From contig CAJULF010000010.1 of NCBI GenBank assembly GCA_910587135.1, positions 1-52,312 on the forward strand: a stretch of 52,312 nt of DNA. The letters are read 5' to 3'. Numbering within the stretch: position 1 is the stretch's first letter; the number at the start of each line of letters is the position of its first letter. This document shows positions 9,498 to 17,401 of the stretch, in pieces. The notes under the pieces are model-generated. The model saw nothing but the letters and a program-made list of their open reading frames with translations, ran no database searches and was not told the origin of the DNA. Made by a program: the position numbers and the translations under genes. The DNA comes from an uncultured Oscillospiraceae bacterium. Lineage in GTDB: Bacteria > Bacillota > Clostridia > Oscillospirales > Ruminococcaceae.

Positions 9498-9525
9498 ATC
9501 TGTCCTCCTGAAAGAATATATAAAT

Positions 9526-9972
9526 TTATCGGCTGTAATCCGCTTCCAAAGGCGCAATTACCTCGGGATTCTGCTTTACCCAAGCAACGGCGCACGAACA
9601 CAGCGTCAGGCAAAGGTCGCCGTCTGCCCGTCCTTCATCGCCTGCTTTGATAATAAGTTCTGTCAGAATCTCCGCCAATTTAATATCGTCTTCATCGAAA
9701 GCATTGCCCAGACGCACATATTTCGGGAATGCGCGCAGCATCTTTCGGAAATCATCGTCCCAATTGACCCCGCCGTTGTCCCAAAGCTCATGCTGAACTC
9801 TGCCGGCGATACGGATAATTTCCCCCTGCGCGGTTTTCGCCCGTCCCGACGGCGGAACAAGATAGCTCCAAAGCTGATTAAACTGAGCTTCCTCCTCGGT
9901 TTCCGTAACAATGATGGGAGATATTCCATCATGTATTTGAGCCGGTTCGGACAGCCCCTCTTTTTTGTTCAT
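9526..9972 (-). CDS. hypothetical 148-aa protein between divIVA and ileS
   Basis: An acidic, soluble, mostly helical protein of 148 aa that I do not recognise. It contains a Trp-rich middle (HELWDNGGVNWDDDFRKML) and a Cys-containing helix near the C-terminus (CLTLCSCAVAW). The ATG at 9972 has GGAG eight bases upstream. It sits in what is normally an uninterrupted divIVA-ileS junction and leaves 28 bases to ileS, so it is probably co-transcribed. The acidic character and Trp content resemble small immunity or housekeeping-associated orphan proteins, but no function can be assigned. Confidence 0.6.
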   Translation of the reverse strand: MNKKEGLSEPAQIHDGISPIIVTETEEEAQFNQLWSYLVPPSGRAKTAQGEIIRIAGRVQHELWDNGGVNWDDDFRKMLRAFPKYVRLGNAFDEDDIKLAEILTELIIKAGDEGRADGDLCLTLCSCAVAWVKQNPEVIAPLEADYSR

Positions 9973-10045
9973 CCTGTTTTCTCCAAAATATATCTATTGA
10001 ATTTTATTTCGGGCAAAAGCTCGTCATAAAGTGTTTTTTTTATTG

Positions 10046-10945
10046 TCAGCTCTTGTTCTTTCCAAATTGCAAATCATTGCGGCGCTGCTTGCTTTCTGCG
10101 TTGGAATTGAAGAAAGGCATTTCAGCGGTCTTGCCGGCCTCCTTATCCTCCGCCTTAAAAGGCTCGTCGTCGGGCTTTTCAGTCTTTTCGTTACTTTTCT
10201 CCTGTTTTGCGGCAGCATTTTTCTGAGCCGCCTGCTGCTTTGCCGCTGCCTTAACGCGCTCCGCTTCCTTTGCGGCAAGCTCCGCCTCGCGGGCACGCTC
10301 TTCCTTGGCACGCTCTGCCTCGCGCTTTTCTACCTCGGCGGCAGTCTTTTTCACAAAATCGTTCTCGATCCTCTCGGGCAGCGCTTCCAAAAATTCCATA
10401 TGCTCCTTAAGCCGCGCCATTATCCTGCTTCTGTATTCGGTAACCTCTCTGCGGGTCTGCTGGAGTATCTGCTCCTGTATCTCCTGCTGACGGTTCATGG
10501 CGGTCTTTATTTCCTCCGCCTTGGCGCGTGCGTCCTTCACAAGCTTGTCGGCACGCTCGTTGGAGTCCTTCGTCATTCTCTTGGCGTAGTCGTCCGCGTC
10601 CTTTACCATTTTCTCGGATTTTTCCTTTGCGTCCGCCAGCTGCTTTGTAACCGTTTCGTTAGTTTCCTTTCTCAGCTTATCAGCCGAAGCCCTGGATTCG
10701 GAAACTATGGCGTTGCCCTGCTTCTGCGCCAGCAGCAGCGCGTCCTTCAATGCGTCCTCGTCATCTCGGTATTCCCGTATCTTGTCGGCAAGCACCTCCA
10801 GCTTACGCTCCAGCTCGCTCTTATCCTTCTGAAGCTGCGCATACTCATTCGACACTTCCCTCAGGAAATCATCAACGTCATCGGTTTTATAACCATTAAA
10901 CGTTGCCTTTTCAAATTTCCTGGTAATAATATCCTTTGCGTTCAT
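10046..10945 (-). CDS. divIVA: DivIVA-domain cell division / polar growth protein
   Basis: A 299-aa coiled-coil protein. The N-terminal 60 residues carry the DivIVA lipid-binding signature (FNGYKTDDVDDFLREVS), which binds negatively curved membrane at poles and septa. A long coiled coil follows to about residue 215. The tail is rich in Lys, Glu and Ala (KEAERVKAAAKQQAAQK) and probably disordered. It lies downstream of yggS, sepF and ylmH, the normal Firmicute context. The C-terminal extension makes it longer than the 164-aa Bacillus protein. ATG 10945 follows AAAGGTGAAGATTT. Confidence 0.92.
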   Translation of the reverse strand: MNAKDIITRKFEKATFNGYKTDDVDDFLREVSNEYAQLQKDKSELERKLEVLADKIREYRDDEDALKDALLLAQKQGNAIVSESRASADKLRKETNETVTKQLADAKEKSEKMVKDADDYAKRMTKDSNERADKLVKDARAKAEEIKTAMNRQQEIQEQILQQTRREVTEYRSRIMARLKEHMEFLEALPERIENDFVKKTAAEVEKREAERAKEERAREAELAAKEAERVKAAAKQQAAQKNAAAKQEKSNEKTEKPDDEPFKAEDKEAGKTAEMPFFNSNAESKQRRNDLQFGKNKS

Positions 10946-11043
10946 AAATCTTCACCTTTCCGTTAATGACAAAGCGCCGTATCATTGTAAAGCCGAAAAC
11001 GCTGAACGCCCCGACCTTTTTTCACAATAAATGCCCTTAACTT

Positions 11044-11799
11044 CTAAATAAACTCCTCTATAACCACTCTCAGCCGCCCGCGTCGGGTTTCCCCCGCGAT
11101 CTCTGACAGCCTGTATCTTCCGCTGCCGCGCACGGAAATTATTGTCCCCTCGGACATCTCCGCACTTACGTTCAGACAGGGCGAAAATTCCGCGTTCACC
11201 TGCCCCGATTTAATTAGCGCCGCGGATTTCTCTCTTGAAATGTTCACCGCCGCGCTTACTATACAGTCCAGCCGCAGCGACGACACCGAAGCATCGATTT
11301 TCTTTGTTTTGATCTCCGGCAAAGGCTTGGCAACACCCTTTGAAGCGCTGACCCCAACCCTGCCGACCTTATCGACATGAAAGATCATATCCTCCGCCGT
11401 TTCGTGGCAAAAAACGACCGCATAGTCCTCTGCTACCAGAATATCTCCCAGCAGTTCCCGCTTTATACCCAAAGCAAGCAGTGCGCCGAGAAAATCCCTG
11501 TGCGTAGGATTATCGCGTTCACGAAACGAAAAAGTAACGGCGCGGACGGGGAACAGCTCTTCATGCGGCATTTCCTCGGCATATGTATCCTCGAAAAAAC
11601 CGCAGACTGTTCTCGCCGCACCGTCGTATCCTCCGAAAAACTCGGGTCTTCCCTTTACCGCCCGCGCTGCCACGACCGCCTCTCTTTCGTTGAGAAAGGC
11701 GGAAAAACGAGGTACACCCGATTTTGCGCTAAGCCGCTGCAAATCCGAGATATGCGCGGCAAGGAAGCGTTCCTCTTCATTCAGCGCCCCCGGGTTCAC
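11044..11799 (-). CDS. ylmH: YlmH family S4-domain RNA-binding protein
   Basis: A 251-aa protein with an N-terminal YlmH domain and a C-terminal S4 RNA-binding domain, recognisable in KIDASVSSLRLDCIVSAAVN followed by SREKSAALIKSGQVNAEF. YlmH family members bind RNA or ribosome-associated tRNA, and the gene is found in the division cluster of Gram-positives. It starts at GTG 11799, with GGAG placed inside the end of sepF, only three bases after the sepF stop, implying coupling. The ylmG gene, often found between sepF and ylmH, is absent. Confidence 0.9.
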   Translation of the reverse strand: MNPGALNEEERFLAAHISDLQRLSAKSGVPRFSAFLNEREAVVAARAVKGRPEFFGGYDGAARTVCGFFEDTYAEEMPHEELFPVRAVTFSFRERDNPTHRDFLGALLALGIKRELLGDILVAEDYAVVFCHETAEDMIFHVDKVGRVGVSASKGVAKPLPEIKTKKIDASVSSLRLDCIVSAAVNISREKSAALIKSGQVNAEFSPCLNVSAEMSEGTIISVRGSGRYRLSEIAGETRRGRLRVVIEEFI

Positions 11800-11802
11800 A
11801 AA

Positions 11803-12228
11803 TCAAACTCCGTAATCCTCAAGGTCGTTGATCCAGTCAACGTTCTTGGGCGCGATCGCGTAGGAGCAGGAAGCTGTCTTTTTCATCTTGCCCTCTATCG
11901 CCGCCACAACGCCTGCCATAAAATCTACGATCCTCATTCTCGCGTCGCTGTTCACACGCTCAAGGTTGAGAATAACGATAGCGCTCTCCTTAAGATAGCT
12001 TACCGCCTCCTGCATAACCTCCTCATAGCTTGTGGGAACCAGCACGGCAAGCTTGTTTCCGCCGCTGCTCATGCTGATCACCTTGGACTTCTGACCGTAG
12101 CCTATGTCCTCGGAATAAGCCTCCCTCTCCGTTACCGCGGAGGATGAGGTATCGTATCCCTCGTCCATATCGTCGTCGTAATCTCTGTAATCATCGTCGC
12201 CCCCGAAGTTGAATAACTTGAATGCCAT
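11803..12228 (-). CDS. sepF: cell division protein SepF
   Basis: A 141-aa protein with an N-terminal amphipathic membrane-targeting helix (MAFKLFNFGGDD), an acidic low-complexity linker rich in Asp/Tyr, and the SepF core domain from about residue 50 (VLVPTSYEEVMQEAVSYLKE, VILNLERVN, DFMAGVVAAIEG). SepF anchors FtsZ filaments to the membrane in Gram-positives. The ATG at 12228 is chosen because GGAGGAAAACATT precedes it; longer frames start in the spacer. It lies 42 bases downstream of yggS. Confidence 0.94.
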   Translation of the reverse strand: MAFKLFNFGGDDDYRDYDDDMDEGYDTSSSAVTEREAYSEDIGYGQKSKVISMSSGGNKLAVLVPTSYEEVMQEAVSYLKESAIVILNLERVNSDARMRIVDFMAGVVAAIEGKMKKTASCSYAIAPKNVDWINDLEDYGV

Positions 12229-12270
12229 AATGTTTTCCTCCCAATTATTTTTCTTAACCCGCACAGCGCG

Positions 12271-12993
12271 TTACCGCACGGGTTGTCTGTACCCGAACAG
12301 GCCCGAGCCTATCCGGATTATTGTGGCCCCATGTCTGATTGCCGCCTCATAGTCCCCCGACATACCCATAGAGAGCGTATCGAAGCAGGTCGCATCGGAC
12401 AGATCCGCTCCGCTTCCGATTTCATCGAAAAGCCCGCGCATCTCCGCAAAGCGTTCCTCCCCGCACCCCGGCGGCGGTATTGTCATCAGACCTCTCAGTC
12501 TGACGTTTCCGAGCGCCCCCAGCCGCGCGCAGAAGTCCCTTGCTTCCCGCGGCGGTATGCCGCCCTTGCTTTCCTCCCCGCCTATATTTATTTCGGCGAG
12601 TATATCCATCACCAGCCCGTGCTGAGCCGCGCGTCGGTCTATTTCCTCCGCCAGCCGCATACTGTCCACAGAATGGATCATTGATACCTTGTCAATTATA
12701 TATTTCACCTTGTTGGTCTGAAGCGAACCTATAAAATGAATCTCAGCGGGCGAATAGCTCTCCCGCTTCTCCAGAAACTCCTGCACACGGTTTTCACCCA
12801 GCAGGTCTATCCCAAGCCCTACCGCGCAGTTTATCCTGTCGGGTGAAACGGTTTTTGTGACCGCCATCAGCCTTACCTTACCGATCCGCCCGACCTGTGC
12901 CGCTGCGTTTTCGATATTTTCCCGTATGCGGGCATAATTTTCCCTTATATCCTCAAAGCCCGTCTGCCCGTTACTCAACAACTTTTCCCTCAT
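12271..12993 (-). CDS. yggS: YggS family PLP homeostasis protein
   Basis: A 240-aa single-domain type III-fold pyridoxal phosphate-binding protein of the YggS/PLPBP group. It has no known catalytic activity but balances PLP and amino-acid metabolism. The PLP-Lys motif is in RLMAVTKTVSPD near residue 47. HFIGSLQTNKVKYI and LSMGMSGDYEAAI are the conserved phosphate-binding segments. The start at 12993 overlaps the HlyD-like gene by 23 bases, with AAGGAA in the end of that gene as the likely ribosome binding site. It belongs to the division cluster (ylmE position). Confidence 0.93.
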   Translation of the reverse strand: MREKLLSNGQTGFEDIRENYARIRENIENAAAQVGRIGKVRLMAVTKTVSPDRINCAVGLGIDLLGENRVQEFLEKRESYSPAEIHFIGSLQTNKVKYIIDKVSMIHSVDSMRLAEEIDRRAAQHGLVMDILAEINIGGEESKGGIPPREARDFCARLGALGNVRLRGLMTIPPPGCGEERFAEMRGLFDEIGSGADLSDATCFDTLSMGMSGDYEAAIRHGATIIRIGSGLFGYRQPVR

Positions 12994-14182
12994 ACAGTTC
13001 CTTGCCCTCTGTGACGATCCTGTCGTAAAGCTTAAGATAATCCTCGCCCGCTTCCTGCGAGCATATCACATAATCCTCGCCCCAATACAGCACGTTTATT
13101 TTCTTGAACGCAAGGCTTGTCCCGCGCACGATGTAAACTCCGCGCTCTCCCTCGTCATTGTATCGGATAGCGCCGCGGGATACCCTCAGACCGCCGTAGC
13201 TGCTTATAACCAGCTTAAAATGCGCCGTACGCCCCTGAACCACCGCCGAGGTGAGCCTGTCGCACTGAAAGACGTAAATCGACTTCCCGTCCCCGCAGTT
13301 CTCGACCGAAACGACCTCCGCCTCCAGCAGAGATGAGTCCGAACCCACACGCAGCATGACCTTGCTCCCCGCATAGATACCGAACATTTTCTCGGTATCT
13401 ATCACTGCCGCCACCCGCCATATATAGTCGGAGATCAGCTTTCCGACAGCGTTTGCGCCGCCTTTTTCGGGATTTGCCACTATATCGTTAATGCGCTTTT
13501 CCGTCAGGGAATCTATGTCCGAAAAGCCAAGCTCTCCCTCATATCCGTCCACCTTACTTACAAAATAACCCGAGCCGCCCGCGTATATCCATTGAATATC
13601 GCCCGAAACGAGCGCCTCCAGTTCCGAAATACGCGTCCGAAGCGCGGCGATTTTTTCGGAATACCCCGTGCTCTCCTGCAAGGTTATCTCACGCTTGCAC
13701 ATAACCTCCAGAAAACTGTTGTGCAGTGCGGCCGCGGCGGTATAATCGCCGCCGACGATACAGTTTATAAGCGCGGAGTGCTGCTCATTTATCTGCCCCG
13801 AAATCGCCTCAAGCTGAGAGTTATCCGTACCGATAAGCTCCTCCGCTCTATTCAGCACCTCTATCTGCTCTTTAAGCTCCTCTATCTCCCTGCGGTAGTC
13901 GATCTCGCTCTCGCTTTTGTACCGACCCGCGATAACAGAGCTTTTCCCGACCCGCGAACCATCCTCATACTCATAGCTTAGAATACCCGTCCCCGAGCCG
14001 TAAATAAGCGTTTCGTCACGAAGGTACACCCCGTCAAAGGGGACTTCCTCCTCCATGCTGTAAATATAGGCGGTCTCATATTTCAGCTTCTCGCCGCCCG
14101 CGAAAAACAACTGCCCCACGGCAATAAGAATTACAAACGCGGACAGCACGAAAACCGTAACGGTTGTCCAGCGCGAACGCAT
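12971..14182 (-). CDS. HlyD-like membrane adaptor protein
   Basis: A 403-aa protein with one N-terminal membrane segment (residues 8-28, VFVLSAFVILIAVGQLFFAG), a lipoyl-like beta region (GTGILSYEYEDGSRV), a coiled coil around residues 98-200 (REIEELKEQIEVL) and a C-terminal beta-rich part. This is the layout of HlyD/RND-type periplasmic adaptors. Gram-positive versions sit beside division genes without an obvious ABC or RND partner, and none is visible here. Its start overlaps the hfq stop (TAATG) and its end overlaps yggS, so the three genes are tightly coupled. The exported substrate, if any, is unknown. Confidence 0.75.
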   Translation of the reverse strand: MRSRWTTVTVFVLSAFVILIAVGQLFFAGGEKLKYETAYIYSMEEEVPFDGVYLRDETLIYGSGTGILSYEYEDGSRVGKSSVIAGRYKSESEIDYRREIEELKEQIEVLNRAEELIGTDNSQLEAISGQINEQHSALINCIVGGDYTAAAALHNSFLEVMCKREITLQESTGYSEKIAALRTRISELEALVSGDIQWIYAGGSGYFVSKVDGYEGELGFSDIDSLTEKRINDIVANPEKGGANAVGKLISDYIWRVAAVIDTEKMFGIYAGSKVMLRVGSDSSLLEAEVVSVENCGDGKSIYVFQCDRLTSAVVQGRTAHFKLVISSYGGLRVSRGAIRYNDEGERGVYIVRGTSLAFKKINVLYWGEDYVICSQEAGEDYLKLYDRIVTEGKELYEGKVVE

Positions 14183-14427
14183 TATTCCTCCTCGACCTTT
14201 TCGTAAGCGTCAAGAATTGACACCGGCTTAAACGGAGTGATGGTGGAGATAGCGTGTTTATAAATAAGGTTCTGCTTCCCGTCGGTATCGAGTATAACCG
14301 TATAGTTATCGAAGCCCTTTACTACCCCTTTGAACTGAAAACCGTTAGTAATATAAATCGTAACGGGAATCCTGTCCTTTCTCGCCTGATTAAGGAACAC
14401 GTCCTGAAGATTGATATCCTTTGCCAT
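14182..14427 (-). CDS. hfq: RNA chaperone Hfq
   Basis: An 81-aa Sm-like protein. The Sm1 motif is in NGFQFKGVVKGFDNYTVIL and the Sm2 motif includes YKHAISTI, the Hfq form of the YKHA signature. Hfq forms a hexameric ring and helps small RNAs pair with mRNA. In Clostridia hfq commonly follows miaA and mutL, but here those genes lie over 20 kb away and hfq instead leads the HlyD/yggS/sepF operon. Start at 14427 with AAAAGGTGATTTATT. An extended -10 (TGTTATACT) is visible about 70 bases upstream. Confidence 0.95.
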   Translation of the reverse strand: MAKDINLQDVFLNQARKDRIPVTIYITNGFQFKGVVKGFDNYTVILDTDGKQNLIYKHAISTITPFKPVSILDAYEKVEEE

Positions 14428-14494
14428 AATAAATCACCTTTTCTTTCTGTCCGGTGTATGCGCAAAAGCGCAAAATACCCCAACTATATAGGAT

Positions 14495-14503
14495 AGTATA
14501 ACA
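14495..14503 (-). promoter_or_regulatory. possible extended -10 promoter of hfq operon
   Basis: On the minus strand TGTTATACT reads as an extended -10 element, about 70 bases before the hfq start. The -35 region is weak and lies in a very AT-rich stretch, so this is a tentative call. Confidence 0.35.
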
Positions 14504-14708
14504 TACTTTTCAAAAAAATGCTATACATTTTTAAAATTTTTTAAAATTATTTTCAATAAATTTCAAAATCTTTCGCTTTTTAGGTGCGTTTTTATCCATT
14601 AAAAGTAATCATTTACAATATTTTCTGTCATTTTCGCAAAATACAGCAAAATTTTTATTTGCATAAAAATTTACCTCGCACATTTGTCAAATAACAAATG
14701 TCAGACTT

Positions 14709-14890
14709 TATATAAAGGTTGACCTAAGGCTAATTATTTAAAAAAATTCAAAATTTCCGTTAGGCATGCGGAGTGAAGCGAAGCGGAACGGAGTATGACT
14801 AACGGAAACCGCGTGCGTTTGCGTTCGCAAACGCACGACTTTTTGAAATTTAATGCGCCGACATTGCGCGGCAACGGGCTTTTTCTGCAG
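14709..14890 (+). repeat. subfamily 1 structured repeat, copy A
   Basis: Begins with TATAAAGGTTGACCTAAGG, has the outer TTCAAAATTTCCG / CTTTTTGAAATTT arms, and ends GGCTTTTTCTGCAG. The inner hairpin GTGCGTTTGC-GTTC-GCAAACGCAC (14813-14836) is a G/C-rich version of the stem found in other copies. Matching ACATTTGT-type hairpins flank the element on both sides. The AT-rich 14505-14690 part of this gap holds nothing else I recognise. Confidence 0.85.
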
Positions 14891-14964
14891 ACTGACATTT
14901 GTCAAACAACAAATGTATCTGTTTATGAAGGCTGAGCCATGCCGATAACGGCGTGGTTTTCTCC

Positions 14965-14993
14965 TTGACAAACCGTTTTGTCCGTGATATAAT
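14965..14993 (+). promoter_or_regulatory. consensus sigma-A promoter
   Basis: TTGACA (14965-14970), a 17-base spacer, and TATAAT (14988-14993). It is a perfect -35/-10 pair directed into the structured region at 15000-15240 and on towards the Imm22-like gene. No coding start lies close downstream, so the transcript has a long leader or is a separate RNA. Confidence 0.8.
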
Positions 14994-14999
14994 ATAAAT

Positions 15000-15240
15000 G
15001 CACGGGTGTCCGTTTTCGGGGACGACCATTTCAGAGCGTTCACGGACGGCGGGCTGCGCTCCGCTTTGCGGAAGCGTATTGCAATCCCTGCAAACAGCCT
15101 GTCACGCTGCGAAAGGGGTAAACGGTGTGAAAGCCGTTTATTCAACAAGGGTTCGATTCCCAACTGCCTCATCAGCAGACAATGGTTTTGAAATGAACTG
15201 AAAATTCATTTTCTACAACGATCGCTCCGTTCCGCGCCAA
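15000..15240 (+). ncRNA. candidate structured RNA or long 5' leader
   Basis: Just after a consensus promoter the sequence can fold into a multi-branched structure. GGGCTG pairs with CAGCCT, enclosing a CCGC-TTT-GCGG stem and a TTGCA...TGCAA stem. A further AAACGG...CCGTTT hairpin follows. A TGAA-CTGAAAA-TTCATTTT hairpin near 15193-15212 could terminate it weakly. No ORF with a good start lies inside. It contains a TTCGATTCC string like a T-arm, but a tRNA cannot be built. The remainder up to 15463 is GC-rich with no recognisable gene. Confidence 0.35.
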
Positions 15241-15463
15241 GGCTTGGCGGCGGCTCCTGCGAGCCGGCAAAAAGCCGCGGCAATATCTCTCAGACCTTGT
15301 CGGGGGGAGGATACCGCGCGCTGCCCGAACGCCGCTGCCGGTCACTTATCAGTTTCCGGCAAAAGCCGCAGGCACACGCTCAATTCTCCCGCCGTCTGCC
15401 CGATATGGAACGGAGCAGCGCAGATAACGTCCTCGGACGATTTTATATAAAGGGGTATATAAA

Positions 15464-15868
15464 ATGGCGGCGATAGATAAAAATTATATTTCTATTTTCG
15501 GCGGAAATTTCCCGTCAAAGGAGTTTGCCGAGGATTTTATGGCTATAACAGACGGCAGACCGAAAAGGTTTATGGAAGAGCTTTTCCTTGAAGGCGATTT
15601 CACAGGAAGAGTGGAGCTTAAATTTTTTGATACCAAATCAAATCTCGCCGAGGAACTGTTTCGGGATTTTTCCTACGGCGAAAAAATAATCGAGGTAATG
15701 AAAGCTAAATTTGACGATAAGCTCAAACGGCGGGTGAATACTGCGATAGTTCTGTACGACTTTGACTGGAGCGGGCACTTTTCAAGTCATTTTTTAAGCC
15801 AGATGAGGGAGAAGCGTACGGAAGAATATCACATTTTCCATGTCAGCGATGTATATCCATATAAATAA
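15464..15868 (+). CDS. Imm22-like small protein
   Basis: A 134-aa soluble protein. The opening (YISIFGGNFPSKEFAEDF) and the segment KSNLAEELFRDFSYGEKIIE resemble the Imm22 immunity family, whose members start with a G-G-x-F motif and carry an F-x-x-D-F motif before a Y/D-rich stretch. If so it would neutralise a nuclease or deaminase toxin, but no toxin gene is in the window, so the immunity role is unproven. The ATG at 15464 has AAAGGGG upstream. It is 14 bases from the next gene, so the two are probably co-transcribed. Confidence 0.55.
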   Translation: MAAIDKNYISIFGGNFPSKEFAEDFMAITDGRPKRFMEELFLEGDFTGRVELKFFDTKSNLAEELFRDFSYGEKIIEVMKAKFDDKLKRRVNTAIVLYDFDWSGHFSSHFLSQMREKRTEEYHIFHVSDVYPYK

Positions 15869-15882
15869 CGGAAAGGGACGCC

Positions 15883-16980
15883 ATGAAGGTAATTATAAAC
15901 GATAATCAAAAGGGACTGCTGTTTCATAACGGCATCCTTAAAAATATTCTCGGTTCGGGAAAATACAGCTTTTTCGGCAATAAGACGGTGGAGAAGCTGG
16001 CGGTCGGCGAGGAGATTGCCTCTGCGGGCTGCACTCTGCGCAAAATTCTTGACTGCCCCGACTCCAACGGACAGGTGAGCGAGGTCACTGTCAAAAACGG
16101 CGAGATATGTCTGCACTATGTTGACGGGTGCTTTGAGAAGTGCCTTACAGCGGGTCGCCACGCTTTCTGGAACGACGGCGGGTCGCACGAATTCATGGTC
16201 ATTTCCACAGACGCGCCTAAAATAACCGATATACCCGTTACGATCCTGAGCAGGCTAACAGCGGGATTTGTCACGGAGATCCTCGTTCCCGAGCAGTGCA
16301 GAGCTGTAATATACTATAACGGAAAGCCCTCGGAATATCTCGAATCGGGAAGATATTTCTACTGGAACGGCGCGGTAAAGATCACAAGCCGCATATACAG
16401 TATGCGGGTGCGCGAGCTGTGTATTGCGGGACAGGAGATACTCACCAAGGACAAGGTCGGGGTTCGTGTCAACTTTGTGCTGAACTGGAAAATCACCGAC
16501 TACATAAAGGTTTCCGAAACCACCGAAGATATCGACAGAAACGTATACACCGCCGCACAGCTGGCTTTGAGGGATTATCTCGGAGGCAAAACCATGGACG
16601 AGCTGCTCTCGGACAGGGAGAATATCGGCAATGAAATGCTGGGTGAGCTTAAAAAGCGCACTGATGGCATGTATGTCGAGATAGTTTCCGCGGGCATAAA
16701 GGACGTTATTCTCCCCGGGGAGATAGCCGCGATAATGAATACCGTGCTTGCCGCCGAGAAGCGCGCACAGGCAAACGTGATAACCCGCCGCGAGGAGGTG
16801 GCTTCCACGCGTTCGCTGCTCAACACCGCCAAGCTGCTGGAGGAAAACAAAACCCTGCGCCGCCTTAAGGAGCTTGAATATATTGAGAAGATCTTCGCAA
16901 ACGTCGGCGAGATAACGGTAGATGCGCGGAGCAGCCTATTGAATCAGCTTGCGCAGATCATTGGGGAAAAAGATGAATAA
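15883..16980 (+). CDS. SPFH/Band 7 (slipin-like) protein
   Basis: A 365-aa protein. The middle (about residues 130-300) has the Band 7/slipin pattern: EILVPEQCRAVIYYNGKP, DKVGVRVNFVLNWKI, and the helical LRDYLGGKTMDELLSDREN leading into a coiled coil (AEKRAQANVITRREEVAST). The family forms membrane-associated scaffolds. Unlike most slipins there is no N-terminal membrane helix, so attachment would be peripheral or through a partner. The N-terminal 120 residues are not family-typical. Proteins of this shape are often encoded beside small accessory or immunity-like genes, as here. It is followed by a terminator. Confidence 0.8.
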   Translation: MKVIINDNQKGLLFHNGILKNILGSGKYSFFGNKTVEKLAVGEEIASAGCTLRKILDCPDSNGQVSEVTVKNGEICLHYVDGCFEKCLTAGRHAFWNDGGSHEFMVISTDAPKITDIPVTILSRLTAGFVTEILVPEQCRAVIYYNGKPSEYLESGRYFYWNGAVKITSRIYSMRVRELCIAGQEILTKDKVGVRVNFVLNWKITDYIKVSETTEDIDRNVYTAAQLALRDYLGGKTMDELLSDRENIGNEMLGELKKRTDGMYVEIVSAGIKDVILPGEIAAIMNTVLAAEKRAQANVITRREEVASTRSLLNTAKLLEENKTLRRLKELEYIEKIFANVGEITVDARSSLLNQLAQIIGEKDE

Positions 16981-16984
16981 TATT

Positions 16985-17023
16985 CCGCGGGAGTGCCGTT
17001 AAGCGCTTCCGCGGTTAGTTTTT
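16985..17023 (+). terminator. rho-independent terminator after the SPFH gene
   Basis: CCGCGGGAGTGC pairs with GCGCTTCCGCGG around a short loop, followed by TTAGTTTTTAT. It starts five bases after the SPFH stop codon. Confidence 0.8.
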
Positions 17024-17030
17024 ATCAGAT

Positions 17031-17213
17031 TTTATATAAGGTTGACCAAAAGCGGATTATTTAAAAAATTTCAAAATTTCCGCACTCGCGCTCCGCTTCA
17101 CTTCGTTTCGCTCTGCGCGACTGCGAAAACCGTCCGCATTTGCCATTCAACAAATGTGGACTTTTTGAAATTTCATGCGTTGGCATTGCGTGTCATATGG
17201 GATTGTTCCACAA
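17031..17213 (+). repeat. subfamily 1 structured repeat, copy B
   Basis: Starts TTATATAAGGTTGACC. It has TTTCAAAATTTCCGCACTC and ACTGCGAAAACCG arms, an imperfect GTCCGCATTTG...CAAATGTGGAC hairpin, and the TTTTTGAAATTTCATGCG right arm. The right terminus is altered (TTGTTCCACAAG). It is directly followed by copy C, which is nearly identical inside, so B and C look like a tandem duplication. Confidence 0.85.
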
Positions 17214-17221
17214 GCAGTAGC

Positions 17222-17401
17222 CTATATAAAGGTTGACCTAAAGCTGATTATTTAAAAAATTTCAAAATTTTCGCACTCACGCTCCGCTTCACTTCGTTTC
17301 GCTCTGCGCGACTGCGAAAACCGTCCGCATTTGCCATTCAACAAATGTGGACTTTTTGAAATTTCATGCGTTGGCATTGCGTTGTCAATAGGCTTTTTCT
17401 A
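17222..17401 (+). repeat. subfamily 1 structured repeat, copy C
   Basis: Almost the same as copy B through the inner hairpin (GTCCGCATTTG / CAAATGTGGAC), with an intact right end ATAGGCTTTTTCT. The head-to-tail arrangement with copy B is unique in this window. Confidence 0.85.

Noticed and set aside
9498..9525. T-box leader before ileS
   Set aside because: Only 28 bases separate ileS from the upstream gene; no specifier or T-box sequence can fit.
15145..15175. TTCGATTCC string resembling a tRNA T-arm
   Set aside because: The stem around it has only three pairs, no acceptor complement to CTGCCTC is found upstream, and no D-arm or anticodon arm can be placed.
17222..17401. CRISPR array suggested by tandem copies B and C
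   Set aside because: Only two units of about 180 bases with no spacer pattern; they are a duplicated structured repeat.
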